In this document: positions 1 to 11,556 of the stretch, piece by piece | Layout of the letters: every line of letters starts with the position of its first letter | Position numbering within the stretch: the first letter of the stretch is position 1 | Made by a program: the position numbers and the translations under genes | Notes under the pieces: model-generated | Seen by the model: only the letters and a program-made list of their open reading frames with translations | Told to the model about the DNA's origin: nothing | Database searches by the model: none | Assembly: GCA_027186245.1 (NCBI GenBank) | Contig: CP114486.1 | Span: 10,492,501-10,556,500 of the forward strand | Source of the DNA: Coriaria nepalensis | Lineage: Eukaryota; Streptophyta; Magnoliopsida; Cucurbitales; Coriariaceae | Direction: 5' to 3' | Length of the DNA: 64,000 nt

Positions 1-420
1 AGACAAATATTTCGGTCTGAATGTTTAATCGGAAATCATGATTATGGTTCGAAACCAATAACCTTTAAGAATTTTTTATCTCAGATTATACAACTCTAAT
101 TGAGGTGTTCATGGACTTTATGGAAGATAAAAAAATCTATTTTTATGATAGTTTTTCTATGATTTTATAACATCTTAATCTAGTCTAAAATTGTTGGACA
201 AAGGTTCGTTCTGAATGTTAAGTCTGAAATCATATTTTAATCCAGAACTAGTTAACTTCAAAAATTTTTATCTCGGATTATATAACTCTGATTGAGGTGT
301 TTCCGGACTCTATGAAAAGATCTAAGAGTTTAGTTTTATGATATATATAATTTTATAACATTTAGAACCAGATCAAAAACATTGACCGAAGTCATGATTT
401 TGATTTATGACATGATTTCG
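1..420. repeat. 194-bp tandem repeat, about two units
   Basis: The stretch starting at 11 (TTCGGTCTGAATG) recurs at 205 (TTCGTTCTGAATG). The similarity continues through ATCTCAGATTATA / ATCTCGGATTATA and TTGAGGTGTT in both units, giving a period of about 194 bp. A third truncated start (TTCGGTCTGAC) occurs near 417. No coding potential was found. It could be a satellite fragment or the tail of a transposon that lies outside the window. Confidence 0.6.
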
Positions 421-2679
421 GTCTGACTTAATTAAGCGAAAATTTTAGTCTTTTTTTTTCCTTCTCGGATTGGCATTCTTCATTATCCTCCATTAATGGC
501 GTGTGAAAGTAAAACCCTCTTTGTTCTTCATTCTTCGTTATTTCCAAGATCGGTGAAGCAAAACTAGAGAAGCCAACAAGCAGCTGTCGAGATGGAGGGG
601 AAGATGTCAGGGAAGAAAAAGATATCATGCAATTAAGTCTTTTAATGTTTTTCTTTTCTTTTTTCTTCTTTTTTAGTATTTAATTTATTTTACTTATTTA
701 TTTTTAAATTCATTTAACAACAAATTTAAAAAGAGTCATTTAGCAAAACAAGTATTGAAAAAAAGAGTATTTTATCAAATTATCTCCCGGAATTGGCTTT
801 TTGATTGTTCTATTTGTTCAAGGGCTTTGGACTTGGTTTGGAGTATACCCAATTTGTCGGAAAACTAGACTTATCCTAAATTAGACTTCAATCTCTTAAA
901 CTTTTATTTTATTAAATATAGATATTTTAAATTTTATAAAATTAGATTTACATCTTTCTAATATTCATAAATTGGTTTATATCTTAAGTTTTCAAATATT
1001 GTTAAAAAATATTTATATCCTAGATCTTTTATGTTAGGAAACATAGACATATGTATAATAGAATAAATGCATCGGAATAAATATTTAAAATTTTATTTAA
1101 ATCATATCTTAATATGCACAGTTTCTATCCAGATCGATCATACAATAATTATATCACACCTATTTTATTTTATAAAAAGCACAGTAAATTTCATCAAAAT
1201 TAAATTAAGGTTTAGGGAAATGAATATCTGTTTCTATTTAAAGAACTCTTCTTAAATAAGATGGGGAGCGTCCATGTGTTCGCCCTCTAACCATTATCTA
1301 CATGATTCATTTCGCATAATTAACTTTCCACTTAAGATCTCTACTCAAGAAATAATAAGTTCGGAAAAAAAGAAGAGAAAAAACTCTCTTTTCTCTCTAT
1401 AATTTTCGGCCAAATAGCTTATGGAGGAGCTTGTTAACTTCGGCCACTACTAGTAGTATTTATAGACAAAGGCTATGTCATAGTTTTCTTATCCCATTAG
1501 GATTCATAGTTTTCTTAAAATACAAAAGTGAGATGGACTAATATCTATTCAATGCCTAGCTACCCATGAGTTATTTAATCAACCATTTGATTAATTTTGA
1601 CCAACGAAAATTTAATTAATAATTCGGCCCATTAACCATTTGATATCCGATTATTATTACGAACTCTTAGAACTCTTTTATAATTAAATAAGAGTTCATC
1701 TGTTACTTATTAATTTTTAATTAATTTAATATCACATTTAGTGGTGCTAACAGAGTTGTATTATATTAAATTATAAATTAATAATTATAATTTTATATTT
1801 ATAGTCAAAAAATATAAGTTAAATTACCATTTTATCCCTAAAAAAGTTTTTGTCCCTTTTTTCTTTTTCTTTGATGAAGGTTTGTTTAACTATGTTACTC
1901 TGAATCTTATGTGTGTGACCGATTAGGTTCTATATCCCATCACAGGATGATTTCATAGATGTCTTTATGATTTTATTTAACTTCAAATTAAATTTGTTTA
2001 ACTTAAAATTATATTTTAAAATTAAACAGTTAACTTAATTATCTTATAATTAATTAATTTTAAATTTTCAAGTCAAGATTGATTTCTAACAAAATATAAA
2101 AAATACCCAAGAGATTGATTTATCTTTATATGAATAATTTATTTTTAACCCAATTTTAATTTCTTAAAACCAATCGGATCGAATTTTTAAAATGGAGTAG
2201 ATACGTGATTAAATCTACTAAATTTTTAATGAAATTCAAACACTAAAGATATGTATCTAGTTTTATAATTACGAGAGATCTAGTAAGATGGGGATCTAAG
2301 ATGAAAGTGAGATTTTCATCTGATTTAATGAGAAACTACGATTTTTTATATAATTTTCCAACAATAATTAGTTAAATAAGTTAAAACCAAGATTAACAGT
2401 AATTAGTGCTAATCCCCCTCGTATTAGACCTTCATGTCATGAGGTCGGCTCTCAGTTATTTTCTCACTCCTTCAGCACCGACACCGACACCCACCCCAAC
2501 ACCGACGTCGACTTAGTACAAATTGATCATCCTCTCCACCTCCACTTTTACGCCCACCATATATGTTTACACATTCATTTCACATTGTACGGTCTCTTTC
2601 TTTTTTTTCAAACACTACTCCTTTATACAATGCCTCTTCTTTTCTTTTTTCTTTTTTTTTTTTTTGCCCAAAATCTCTC

Positions 2680-2710
<31 letters not shown>

Positions 2711-2936
2711 TATAAGAGAAAAAAACAAACTAGACGTTGGGCAAGGACGGGAAGTTAGGAACCGACTAGTTCTTACCTGACATTTATTTATTTAACCTAA
2801 ATAATACAATTCTCAAAATGAATTAATAAAGTCAATGCTTTGACTTGTTATATATATATATATATATATATATAAGGGACGTTCTGAATAAAATATATAC
2901 ATGTAGAAGCTTTATAGTAGGTAGGTTAGATTAAAT
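421..2936. other. AT-rich intergenic region upstream of the ERF gene
   Basis: No convincing gene was found. The stretch 1255-1760 has a retroelement-LTR look (AT-rich, with a TATTTATAGAC TATA-like string near 1458), but no terminal repeats could be paired. Two (TA)n microsatellites lie at 2684-2713 and 2849-2874, the second within 150 bp of the ERF start codon, so it may sit in the core promoter or leader of that gene. Confidence 0.6.
2684..2713. repeat. (TA)n microsatellite
   Basis: About 15 uninterrupted TA dinucleotides upstream of the ERF gene. A similar tract occurs at 2849-2874. Both would be length-polymorphic. Confidence 0.9.
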
Positions 2937-2996
2937 TTGTTGCATGCAAACAAAGAAAGGTGGCGAATTCTAAAGAGAAGGAAGTCTTCTTCTATT

Positions 2997-3897
2997 ATGA
3001 GGCTAAGCAACACCAAGGGTGAAGAGGGAGAAGACGGAGAAGAAGTGCTTGTGACTTCTGGTTCTCAAAGGGATAGAGAAAGGGAGATGAGTGATATGAT
3101 GGTATTGGCTTTGACCCGTGTGGTGGCCGGAGATGATCATCTACTGCCTACGTCTGATATGGGTCACGTAGCGCCTTCTGGTTCGGCTAGTAGTGGTGGC
3201 CATGGCTATAAGAGATCTAGAGAACAAGAAGCAGAAGATGATCTTCTAGGAGAACTTCTAAAGAGTGATCATCAAGGTAAGATTTATTAAAAGCTTTCAA
3301 CAAATTTACTCATCTCTTCTTCTTCTTTTCATATATACACTAAAATGGTTCCATATTTCAGGCAATGAGATATCTAACATTGCAAGCAATATCGACAGCC
3401 AAAATTCAGAGACTTTAACTAGGTCAACGTCAAGCCCCATGTATGAATACAATAGATCATCAGAGAGAAGCAGAGAATTAAATCAGAAGGAACCCAATAG
3501 AGGTAGATACAGGGGAGTAAGACAAAGGCCATGGGGAAAATGGGCAGCAGAAATAAGAAACCCGGTTAAGGCTTCTAGGGTTTGGTTAGGCACTTTTGAT
3601 ACTGCCATTGACGCTGCTTTAGCTTATGATGAAGCTGCTCTTAGATTCAGAGGCAACAAGGCTAAGCTCAACTTCCCTGAGAATGTCGAACTTCGATCAC
3701 CAGCTACTACCGCTCAGCCACCTCTTCCGCCAATGCTGCCGCCACCGACCCAGTTCAGCATTCCTCATTCCGGCACTATTGTCCATTTTCAGACCTCTAT
3801 GCCCATGAATGTTAGTCACCGATATCCAACTTCTTTTACTTCTTCTGCTTCTTCATCATCTTCTTCTTCTAGTCATTATTCTTTTTCCTCTGGATGA
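2997..3897 (+). CDS. ERF-type AP2 transcription factor, two exons
   Basis: Nuclear DNA-binding transcription factor of the AP2/ERF superfamily. Exons 2997-3276 and 3362-3897 are joined across AAG|GTAAGA and TTTCAG|GC; the split codon restores Gly-94. The product is 271 aa. The single AP2 domain spans about residues 143-200 ([17 protein letters not shown], then RVWLGTFDT and AKLNFPENV). It has Ala in the WAAEIR position typical of ERFs, but Asn replaces the usual Asp after EIR. Upstream, [11 protein letters not shown] resembles the short N-terminal motif of group X (ABR1/RAP2.6L-like) ERFs, which act in wound and stress responses. The C-terminus is Pro- then Ser-rich. The start at 2997 is the first in-frame ATG; 3087 is an alternative. 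A short ATG reading frame (2944-2973) precedes it in the leader and could act as a uORF. Family is certain; group assignment is inferred. Confidence 0.9.
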
Positions 3898-6123
3898 TTA
3901 ATATACGATTGGATTGGATTACTTTTGTTTCTAATTTGAGCTTTTTCTATTTTTTCAAAGAGTGGGAATCATCTTGAAAACCAAGCCAGTTAATGAATGG
4001 ATAGGCGATAGCACCAAATTAGATTACTTTATTAGAAATTGTATACAAATAACACGTATGGGGAGTGATAAAAGATCTGGATTAAGATATTGTGATTAAA
4101 TGAACTAAACAAGTACTAATCAATATGCGGTTTTTAAATACGAGTTCTCATATATTAATTCGATGGAACTTACCAAGAGAGCTACGTATTTTATAACTTC
4201 ATTTTCATATAAACCTTATTTAATTAAAATTATGATATTCAATATTTATATTAACTCTTTTAGGACACGTTTAATTTGATTCTCTTAAATAGAATGAGAA
4301 TGATAATTTTATTGAATCTTATTTATTGTATAAGAAATTATTAGTGAAAATTTATTTTGATTTCAATTTTAACCAAATCATGTATTTGGTTAACTTAAAA
4401 ATCAGAAATTACACAAGAGCCACAACAAGGTTTATATAATATATATGTAAATGAATGAACAAATCTATTTCTATACCAATTTGAGAAAGAAGTGATAGAA
4501 TCATATTTTCATTTAAAATGAGAATCATAAAATCAAATTAAATAACTTAATAAAATACATTTGTATTCTATTCTTATTTAAAAAAAAAAAGAATTGAAAT
4601 CAAACGTGTCCTCATAAGATCAAAATCACTTCGAGGTATATATATATATATTATATCATGAGAGAGAACATTTATTGATTGATTTTTTTCTTTTGAAAAA
4701 TGAGAGATTTGTACAGTTGCGTACAAGTTGCATTTACAAGTTGCATATGTACCTAATCTAGACATAAGAGTTCGCGGCGCAAGTAATCTGCAGTTTATAC
4801 TTCTTCTTTTCTTATTTGTTTTTTTTTTTGTTTTTTTTTTTAAATTTTTGGTTGACAGAGAAGAAAATTGCAAACACTAGGCTACAAATCATCATTTCAT
4901 GGGAATAAAAAGTCGTTTCTTTTTTCAGCAGAAGAACCTAAGAAAAAGAAGCAAAAAAAAACCCCCCCCAGTCTAAAGGGTCGTTATATTCGTTAAATAA
5001 CTTGGATTTGACAAATCAAATTATTATAATAATAAATAAATCAATAATTTTGAGTAAGAAGATGGGGAGGGAAATGTACACCACATAGGCACTTAATAAT
5101 GACATTTACGGTAAGATTCTGTCAAAAATACGTCAAAATTGATATAATCAATATTCATTATCATCCACATAAATTTTGAGACGACCTTTTCCATCCAGAT
5201 AACGTAAAGATGCAAAACAAAGTAAACTATGAACCGGGTCACTCTTAAATGACAATTCATCGTTGACTATGTAGTTTCCTTTTATTTACGCTCCTTATAA
5301 TCAAATCAGATTCACTTACTTGATATTGTTAGGCTTTTGAATGATAACAAGTCGGCCGAGACACACTTGAGTGGTCCATGCACCTTCTCTCGTAACTTAG
5401 GAGGGTGAGCTATTACTTGTATAGTTTTTATTTTTATTTTCATTTTTATTTTTTTATTAAAATAATAGAAAATCAGTCAATTTGAAGAAGGACGGGACAC
5501 AATCTTATCTCAAGACTAAAGATTCTAGATAGCAAAGTAGAAGAACGGGACACAATCTTATCTTGCACAATAAAATGTTTACGACTAGGGCTGTACTTTT
5601 CCGCAAGGTGAACTTAATAATCAGTCTGTAGGCTTAAACTGAAACTTGTGAACCCAAACTGAATTTTGGATTCAAGCTAGACAAAAGGGAAAGCAATGTT
5701 AGATTCATATCAAAGCTCCTTATCCCTCAAAACGTTATACTCCAGACTCTGATCTTACATCACTCTTACTTACCATCATTCTCACTTAACCTCTGTCTGC
5801 AAAACGTTCATTTTGAAAACTCTACTTTCATATCTCAGAAACCGTTTGCTAAAGACCTCAAAAATCTTACTAGTTTGTTGCCTATCCATAAGGAACACGC
5901 AATAGAAACTAATTTTAGAGGGGACTTTCTGTAGTTTCTATTAAACAAGAGGGAGCAATCTTTCATTTAGCTGTTAACCATCTCGGCCTCACTCAGCAAA
6001 TGCTTCTGGGTCAAACCAAAAGATGATGGTATTGATTCACTGAACCTATGAAAAACATAGCAGTTAACATCGGCAAAACGGAAGTTTGTGGGTCTGACAA
6101 TCAAGTTCCAACATAATGATACT
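3898..6123. other. Spacer between ERF and RPN5
   Basis: No coding sequence was recognised. It holds the ERF 3' flank, a MITE at 4262-4612, several poly-T/poly-A runs (4817-4842, 4955-4970) and AT-rich DNA. Confidence 0.6.
4262..4612. mobile_element. MITE-like element with terminal inverted repeats
   Basis: The left end reads AGGACACGTTTAATTTGATT and the right end reads AAACGTGTCCT; the reverse complement of the right end is AGGACACGTTTGATTTCAAT. Similarity of the arms extends inward, with stretches rich in AAATAGAATGAGAAT. The interior is AT-rich and non-coding. This structure, about 351 bp with TIRs and no transposase, is that of a non-autonomous DNA transposon. No clear target-site duplication could be assigned. 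Confidence 0.7.
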
Positions 6124-6144
6124 GGGGGGGGGGGGGGGGGGGGG
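6124..6144 (+). repeat. Homopolymer of 21 G
   Basis: Twenty-one consecutive G on the + strand, about 545 bp past the RPN5 stop codon. RPN5 is read from the other strand, so its 3' flank or 3' UTR would carry a C run. Long G runs are rare in AT-rich plant DNA; the exact length may be unreliable because of sequencing slippage. Confidence 0.9.
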
Positions 6145-6688
6145 ACCACAAACCTTATCTGAAATTGCAGTTCACTCAAATTACAATTTCAACCATACGT
6201 AGCAAATGGAGATTAGATTTGTGGAGACCAAATAAATAGGGAAAACTAATGTAAAAGGAAGAAACTGAATTAACATGTGAAACCCACTCTAATTTCTTTC
6301 CACTGCCACAAACAAAGCCCGTTTCTAGTAGTCTGAAAAAATTTCCTCCGAGTATACAAAGAGTTTTAAGTCTCGAATAACACATCAGAATCACCTATTT
6401 CTTCTCAACAAAACAGATTTTAGGAAGGAAATTAGAAAAGAAAGAACAAAAGAAAAAAAAAAAAAAAAAAAACTGAACAATGACCTGGGCCCTTGAAGAA
6501 ATCTGATCAGCAAAGATTAAAACCATTCAGTCCCCACAATAAAATTTTTCTGTTCATCAACCTGCAAAATGTATCACATGACCCAATATTGCCCACATTT
6601 TCTTATTTCATTTTTTCCCTATATTTTTGTACGAGAAGAAAGAAGAGATGAAAATTTTTACCTATGGTTTGCAGGTATTAGTCCTTTC

Positions 6689-9600
6689 TCAGGCTTTAAG
6701 AGCAGCTTTGTGTACCATAGTTTCTTTGTGTATCTGGTGACAACTCTTCTCAACAAGGTCAAGCAGTTTCTCCAAGTTCATTGCCCATGAATTAAGAGTG
6801 TCATTGCTATCCTTGGTTGTTTGGAAACAGGCTATTCCTGTTGGCCTGTCGATTTTTGCAATCAAAGCCTTGGACACGACCATGTCAGAAAGATGTTTCT
6901 CAACTTCCTGAATTGAAAAAAGAACAAGAAGATGTAACCTTGAATAAAAAATAAATGGAAAAAAAAAATCACAAAAATTTAGAAACACAAACCTGGACAC
7001 TGAGACACAACAGCTGTGCAAGTCTCTCCAATGTAATCCTCACATAGTATTTAGAAACAACTAGAATATTCTGAAGAAAGTACCAAGAAGGAAACAAGTA
7101 AATAGCAGCAGAAGCAAAAACATATTGAGAACTAACCAAATGAATAGAAAACACTAACATGTTCGATTATTCTTTGTTTTAGATCTTCTGCAGCTTTATC
7201 ACCCAGAGAGCCTCCAAGCATCTTGTTCTCATTCTCAAAATCTTCCTTGTAAGAATTCCACAAAGATGTCCATTGGATGACCTCCATGGTGACTAGCTGT
7301 TTCAACAATAATCTATGACCAAAGATGCAAACAATAGTCATTGACTAACTTCAGCAGTGCGAAGCCAACTTGCAAGCAACATACCATCAAGGAAGACATA
7401 CCTGAATTTTGGAATTTCCGAGAGATTCTTATCTTCCAAGGTGGAATTGAGAAGGCTGGACTGCATTGGGTCATGTGGTGCCAGAATTAAGTTCCAGCAG
7501 ATTTTTCTCAGGACCTACAGATTTGTAGAATATCAGAGAAGTTCAACATAATTCTGGTAAACATGAACCTGGCAAGAGTTTTACTGGTATCCATTTGGAT
7601 GGGTCTTCCTTGACAGAAGTAATCTCATATATTGCCTTGTAGCAACGACAAATTTCGAGGTATTCATTGTCATGTGAATAGTACCTACAAAGATTAAGAA
7701 AACAAGCAGAAAGTTCCAAACTTAATTTTCAGATAATTGGTTAATATTCCTTTTGAAAACAGTTTTCAATAAAGTACAGAAATAAAGTATTAAACAATCA
7801 GGGAAAAATAAAGTTGGAATATAGTCTTTTTTTTTTTTTCTAAAGACTGTTTAAATGATCTGGGAAGTATGCTATGAATCTAATAGAAATCCTTCCAAAT
7901 TAACAAGCAAGAGATTGTTTGACCTCCTAAGCTTTTGAAAGCAAGGCACAAAAACACAATCAAAATAAAGCCTCAAGAAAATCAACCCTCACAAAGAGGC
8001 TACACAATCTATACCTCACATCAATTGTAATATATATGCCAGCTCAGAAAAGAATGCACTCAACCACATACAAGAAATGCAGAGAAAAATGAGGAACAAA
8101 TTACCGAATCATCAGTTCATAGTAAATACGCTTCAACTCCAGGAGTGATGGTATATCAGAGGGGGCCTCTTCAACTAGATTGTCACCTTCTTTGGGTTTT
8201 TTCTTCTCTTTTGAAGCATCAGCATCAAAAACCCTCGGGCTAATTTTCCTTGACAGGATTTGGGCTCGAACATAATCCTGGCGATCTAAGCACAACCGAA
8301 CCTACAAGTTTAAAAATATAATAATAAGCACAACTTTTAATAAGACTCCAAAATGTGAGAAACCGAGGACATTAGAAGAGATAGAGATGCTCATACTTGT
8401 TCCAGAATGAAAGCGATTTTCTCAGTTTTCGCCATGGCACCAAAAGTCTCAACCTATATAGATTAAGCATTAGGATGGTGTACCAGGAAATCCGAGACAA
8501 AAGCAAATCAATGCATTTATAGGTTCTCTTAAACAACACATAATCCAGGAAAGCTGAAACAAGTTAGAGAAACCAAACTGACCGCAATTTCTTGCATTAA
8601 ATCAGCAGCTTCGGCTATAAGCCCCTGGGCTTCCTTAATCTTTGCTAATTTCTTTATCAGTCGAGCTCGCTCAATTTCCACATATATCTGCATACAAATA
8701 GAATCATTAGTTAAAAGTGCTAAGATATGTATAGTGTTAAAATAGAGATTCTCTTTGTAGGAATGGGAAAAGCAATCAGAAGTGAAAAAACATGCAATAC
8801 CTTTCCAGCAGATACACTGTTTAGAGTCTTAATCAGCTCTATGCGAGTTTCAACATCTGGTGTCTCATCAATATATTGCATCGCTTGCTGTACCATAGCT
8901 GTTACAGCCTGCATAGAACAGATAGCTCTCATGATTAACATAAAGCTAAAGCTTACATTATACAAGAGGGTATCAGATAAAAATGCCAAAAATCATATGC
9001 TTTACAAAGAGCGATTCATAAATAGGTTGACAGAGTGGTTGGCTACACAAAAGAAATACATGGATATGACAAGACTACTCAATGAGAATCTGAAAAAGTC
9101 CTTGATAAAAAGTATTTACCGGAAGAACTTAACTATTTGGATTTCTATCGTCAAATGGCTCATGCACTGCCTACTGACCAAAATAAAGGTTGTGAGTTTT
9201 CACAAAGGTACTCATACATGAATAACATGTCAATCTCTTTATGATGTCAAACAACCAAAACTAAATTTTAATTCCTAATGGAGAAATGTTTATATATCGG
9301 TACCAATCTTGGATGGTGGACACCTATCTCAGGCTGCAACAAGCATATAGAATTTCCAAATCAAGACAATCAATCAACTTATTGTTGCTAATGCATACAG
9401 TAAGATAAATGAGTTGACCAGCATTTGCGCTATCATTCCGAACATATTCATTGTTCCAGCGCCTTTAATATAAAAACAAAAAAACAAAAGACTTAAAGAT
9501 TTCCACTTAGGACACAAATCGACACAATTTTCATACACACAGGCTTTCTAAATCTGTAGTAATTAGTCTAAGTTTCCCAGTTATATATGCACACGTAAAA

Positions 9601-10093
9601 ATGAAGCAAAGGCAGAATCCTTATTGGTGACAAAACCACGGCAACTTAACCTCAAATAACAAGCCTAACAGCTACTTCTAATACCATACTCCAATTACTA
9701 CACAAAATAGCCTTTAACATCTCAATTCGTCATAACAAGATCGGCAAAAGAAATTAGGCAACATTTCTCGCTGTGTACCTGCTTTAGTTGACCACGGCGT
9801 TTAGATAATAGCACAATCTGATCGTTGAGGGTCTTCCACGCCTTCGCTTCGAAGCAAAGCTGCAGAATATCAGTAGCGGCCTTCCTGGTGCCGGCGACGT
9901 CTCCAGCGAGCCTCATCTGCTTCTCTACGGTCAATAGCTGCTCTATGGCCGCATCTAAATTACGCTCAGCTTCCTAAAAATCCACAAAATCAAACATCAA
10001 ATTCGATTCAGAATAAAAAAAAGGCACAGAAATTGAAGTCTGAAAATCTCAGATCTAAAAATTAGGGTTCATGTCTGTAAGAGAGCTTACCAT
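6689..10093 (-). CDS. RPN5: 26S proteasome non-ATPase subunit 12 (RPN5)
   Basis: Subunit of the 19S regulatory-particle lid, needed for lid assembly and ubiquitin-dependent proteolysis in nucleus and cytosol. Eleven coding exons (in transcript order): 10091-10093, 9779-9973, 8801-8908, 8583-8687, 8397-8453, 8105-8301, 7585-7684, 7402-7514, 7159-7312, 6993-7070, 6689-6907. All phases match and yield 442 aa, the length I recall for Arabidopsis RPN5. Recognisable blocks are [18 protein letters not shown] near the N-terminus, an alpha-solenoid, and a C-terminal PCI/winged-helix region (about 290-420) with [12 protein letters not shown] and [19 protein letters not shown]. Exon 1 contributes only ATG, followed directly by GTAAGC; exon 2 opens with GAAGCTGAG, giving [15 protein letters not shown]. 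The only large intron (8909-9778) carries no gene. Identification is secure; exon 1 is inferred from splice signals. Confidence 0.95.
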
Positions 10094-10270
10094 TGTGGAA
10101 AGAATGGTTCCGGAGCTCGAAAACCAGTATCTATCGAGGAGAGAAACCGCAATAGGGAGAAGCAGTACAGAGCGTAAAAACCTAGGAGAGAGAATCCGAG
10201 CCGCTATTGAAGAACGGTTCGCGCTTCCAAATCTCTAACTATCCGGTCCGGTCTATCTTGGGCTAAAAGC
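10094..10270 (-). promoter_or_regulatory. RPN5 5' UTR and proximal promoter
   Basis: Sequence upstream of the RPN5 ATG on the minus strand. It includes a purine/pyrimidine-mixed leader (10094 to about 10230) and a TGGGCT element at 10258-10263. TGGGC-type elements are known in plant proteasome gene promoters and in other housekeeping promoters. The transcription start is not determined. Confidence 0.4.
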
Positions 10271-10329
10271 GCACGAAAGGTATTTTCCGTGTACAGTTTA
10301 GTACATTCTAAATTGGGATTTTTTTGCAG

Positions 10330-10552
10330 TGATGCCCTTGGGTTCGGACACGGATGGGAAATAATCAGGACCGTCCGATGTTGATCGGACGATCTTAAAT
10401 AATATAAAAAATAAATATAAAAATATATTATATATAAAATATATTTTTTTGTTATTAATTAAAATCATCCGATCAACATCGGACGATCCACAATTACGCA
10501 TGTACACACATATATAAAATATGCAGGCACCATATCCGTGTCCAGTTCGAAT
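10330..10552. mobile_element. Inverted-repeat element, MITE-like
   Basis: The core arms CGTCCGATGTTGATCGGACG (from 10374) and its counterpart ATCCGATCAACATCGGACGA (from 10468) are reverse complements with few differences; each arm is itself almost palindromic (CGTCCGAT / ATCGGACG). Outer flanks also pair: GTTCGGACACGGAT near 10342 against ATCCGTGTCCAGTTCG near 10534. The loop is AT-rich. This nested hairpin is typical of a small non-autonomous element. It lies about 240 bp upstream of the RPN5 ATG and could influence its promoter. Confidence 0.6.
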
Positions 10553-10846
10553 ACAATCAAATAATTCATATATATTTTCCGACTATTGTTTAGAAAAGAT
10601 TACGGGATTCTATGCCGACTCTGTCGGGGTATAAATTGAGGTCGTTCGTCACTCATTAAATATATAAATGGAAGTCAAGTAGGAAGCGACTTTACTTCCG
10701 CTAAATGAAGCCAACCGTACTCTCTATGGTTAAAAATAAGTCAGAGTGAAATGAGATGGATAACTTCGATTTATTCATAAATTGGATCGGCAGTAATCAA
10801 CACTATTCTAATAAATCTATGATTACTTTAGTTGGTTTAACTTGGG

Positions 10847-10900
10847 AAAACCCTAAAAACAAAACTCCGAACCCTAATCCCAAACTCTTCCTAAAAGATA
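10847..10900 (+). promoter_or_regulatory. Telo-box promoter of the DUF1764/U14 host gene
   Basis: AAAACCCTAAA at 10847-10857 is a telo-box; AACCCTAATCCC follows at 10870 and a TATA-like TAAAAGATA at 10892. Telo-boxes are characteristic of plant ribosomal-protein and ribosome-biogenesis genes, which fits a host gene for the U14 snoRNA. A diverged second copy lies at 12826-12880. Confidence 0.55.
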
Positions 10901-11152
10901 CCCCTTCTTACTTATCCCTACATCCTCCTCCCTCTCATCCCGTCTCAGAACCAGTACTCTTCGTCGTCTTCCGCCGCTGATCTCGCGCTTCGCTTTGCTG
11001 GTACGCCTTGATTTTATTCTTGTTCTCCTCTCTCTGTCTCTTTTCTAATTTATACTTGTGTTGATTCTTTCTCTGAAATTGATTTTCTTGCGATTTTCCT
11101 TTTGTTTCTGATTTGTTTGTTTTCACTATAATTTTGCCTTAAAATAAATTTC

Positions 11153-11278
11153 GATGATGATAAAATCCAAGTCGGCTTGTTTCTCATAGAACATTCGCAG
11201 TTAGCCGCCTGAGAGCTTTCGCCTTTCGCCGTGCTTGAGAGCTTCTGCTGCTATTAGCCTTCCTTGGATGTTTGAGAC
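11153..11278 (+). ncRNA. U14 box C/D snoRNA, copy 1
   Basis: U14 pairs with 18S pre-rRNA; it is required for 18S processing and guides a 2'-O-methylation. Box C ATGATGA is at 11154-11160. The first 18S-complementary element ACATTCGCAGTTA lies near 11190 and the second, CCTTCCTTGGATGT, near 11258-11271. A plant-type GC-rich insert (GCTTTCGCCTTTCGCC) sits between them. The expected box D CTGA reads TTGA here (11272-11275), so this copy may be weak or non-functional. It lies inside the 5'-UTR intron of the DUF1764 gene. Confidence 0.85.
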
Positions 11279-11361
11279 TTTCTAATCAAATTTGATCTAC
11301 AGTTTGAAATTAATGTTTAATTTATGATTCTTTTATTGAATTTTTATCTAATTTGGTGATC

Positions 11362-11460
11362 GCTGATGATTAATCCAAGTCGGCTTGTTTCTAAAATAAC
11401 ATTCACAGTTATCCGCCTAAGAGCTTCTGCTGCTTCTATCCTTCCTTGGATGTCTGAAAC
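11362..11460 (+). ncRNA. U14 box C/D snoRNA, shortened copy 2
   Basis: Same intron as copy 1. It keeps box C (TGATGAT at 11364), the second 18S element CCTTCCTTGGATGT and box D CTGA (11454-11457). About 25-30 nt of the internal GC-rich insert are deleted, and the first 18S element reads CATTCACAGTTA instead of CATTCGCAGTTA. The mutation in the processing element suggests decay, although the methylation-guide half is intact. Confidence 0.8.
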
Positions 11461-11556
11461 CATAAATGAAAATGGTTTTCTCAGATCAATTTTCTGAAAT
11501 TGTTTATATTTCAAAAAATATGTTATTGGATTTCATATTTCTGCTTGTGATAATTT

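Noticed and set aside
1255..1760. Possible solo LTR
   Set aside because: It has the general look of an LTR, but no matching terminal repeats, target duplication or second copy in the window.
4574..4873. 99-aa minus-strand frame overlapping the MITE
   Set aside because: Low-complexity Lys/Asn-rich translation of A/T runs.
8727..9221. 164-aa + strand reading frame
   Set aside because: It is antisense to RPN5 exon 3 and runs into the large intron; no recognisable domain.
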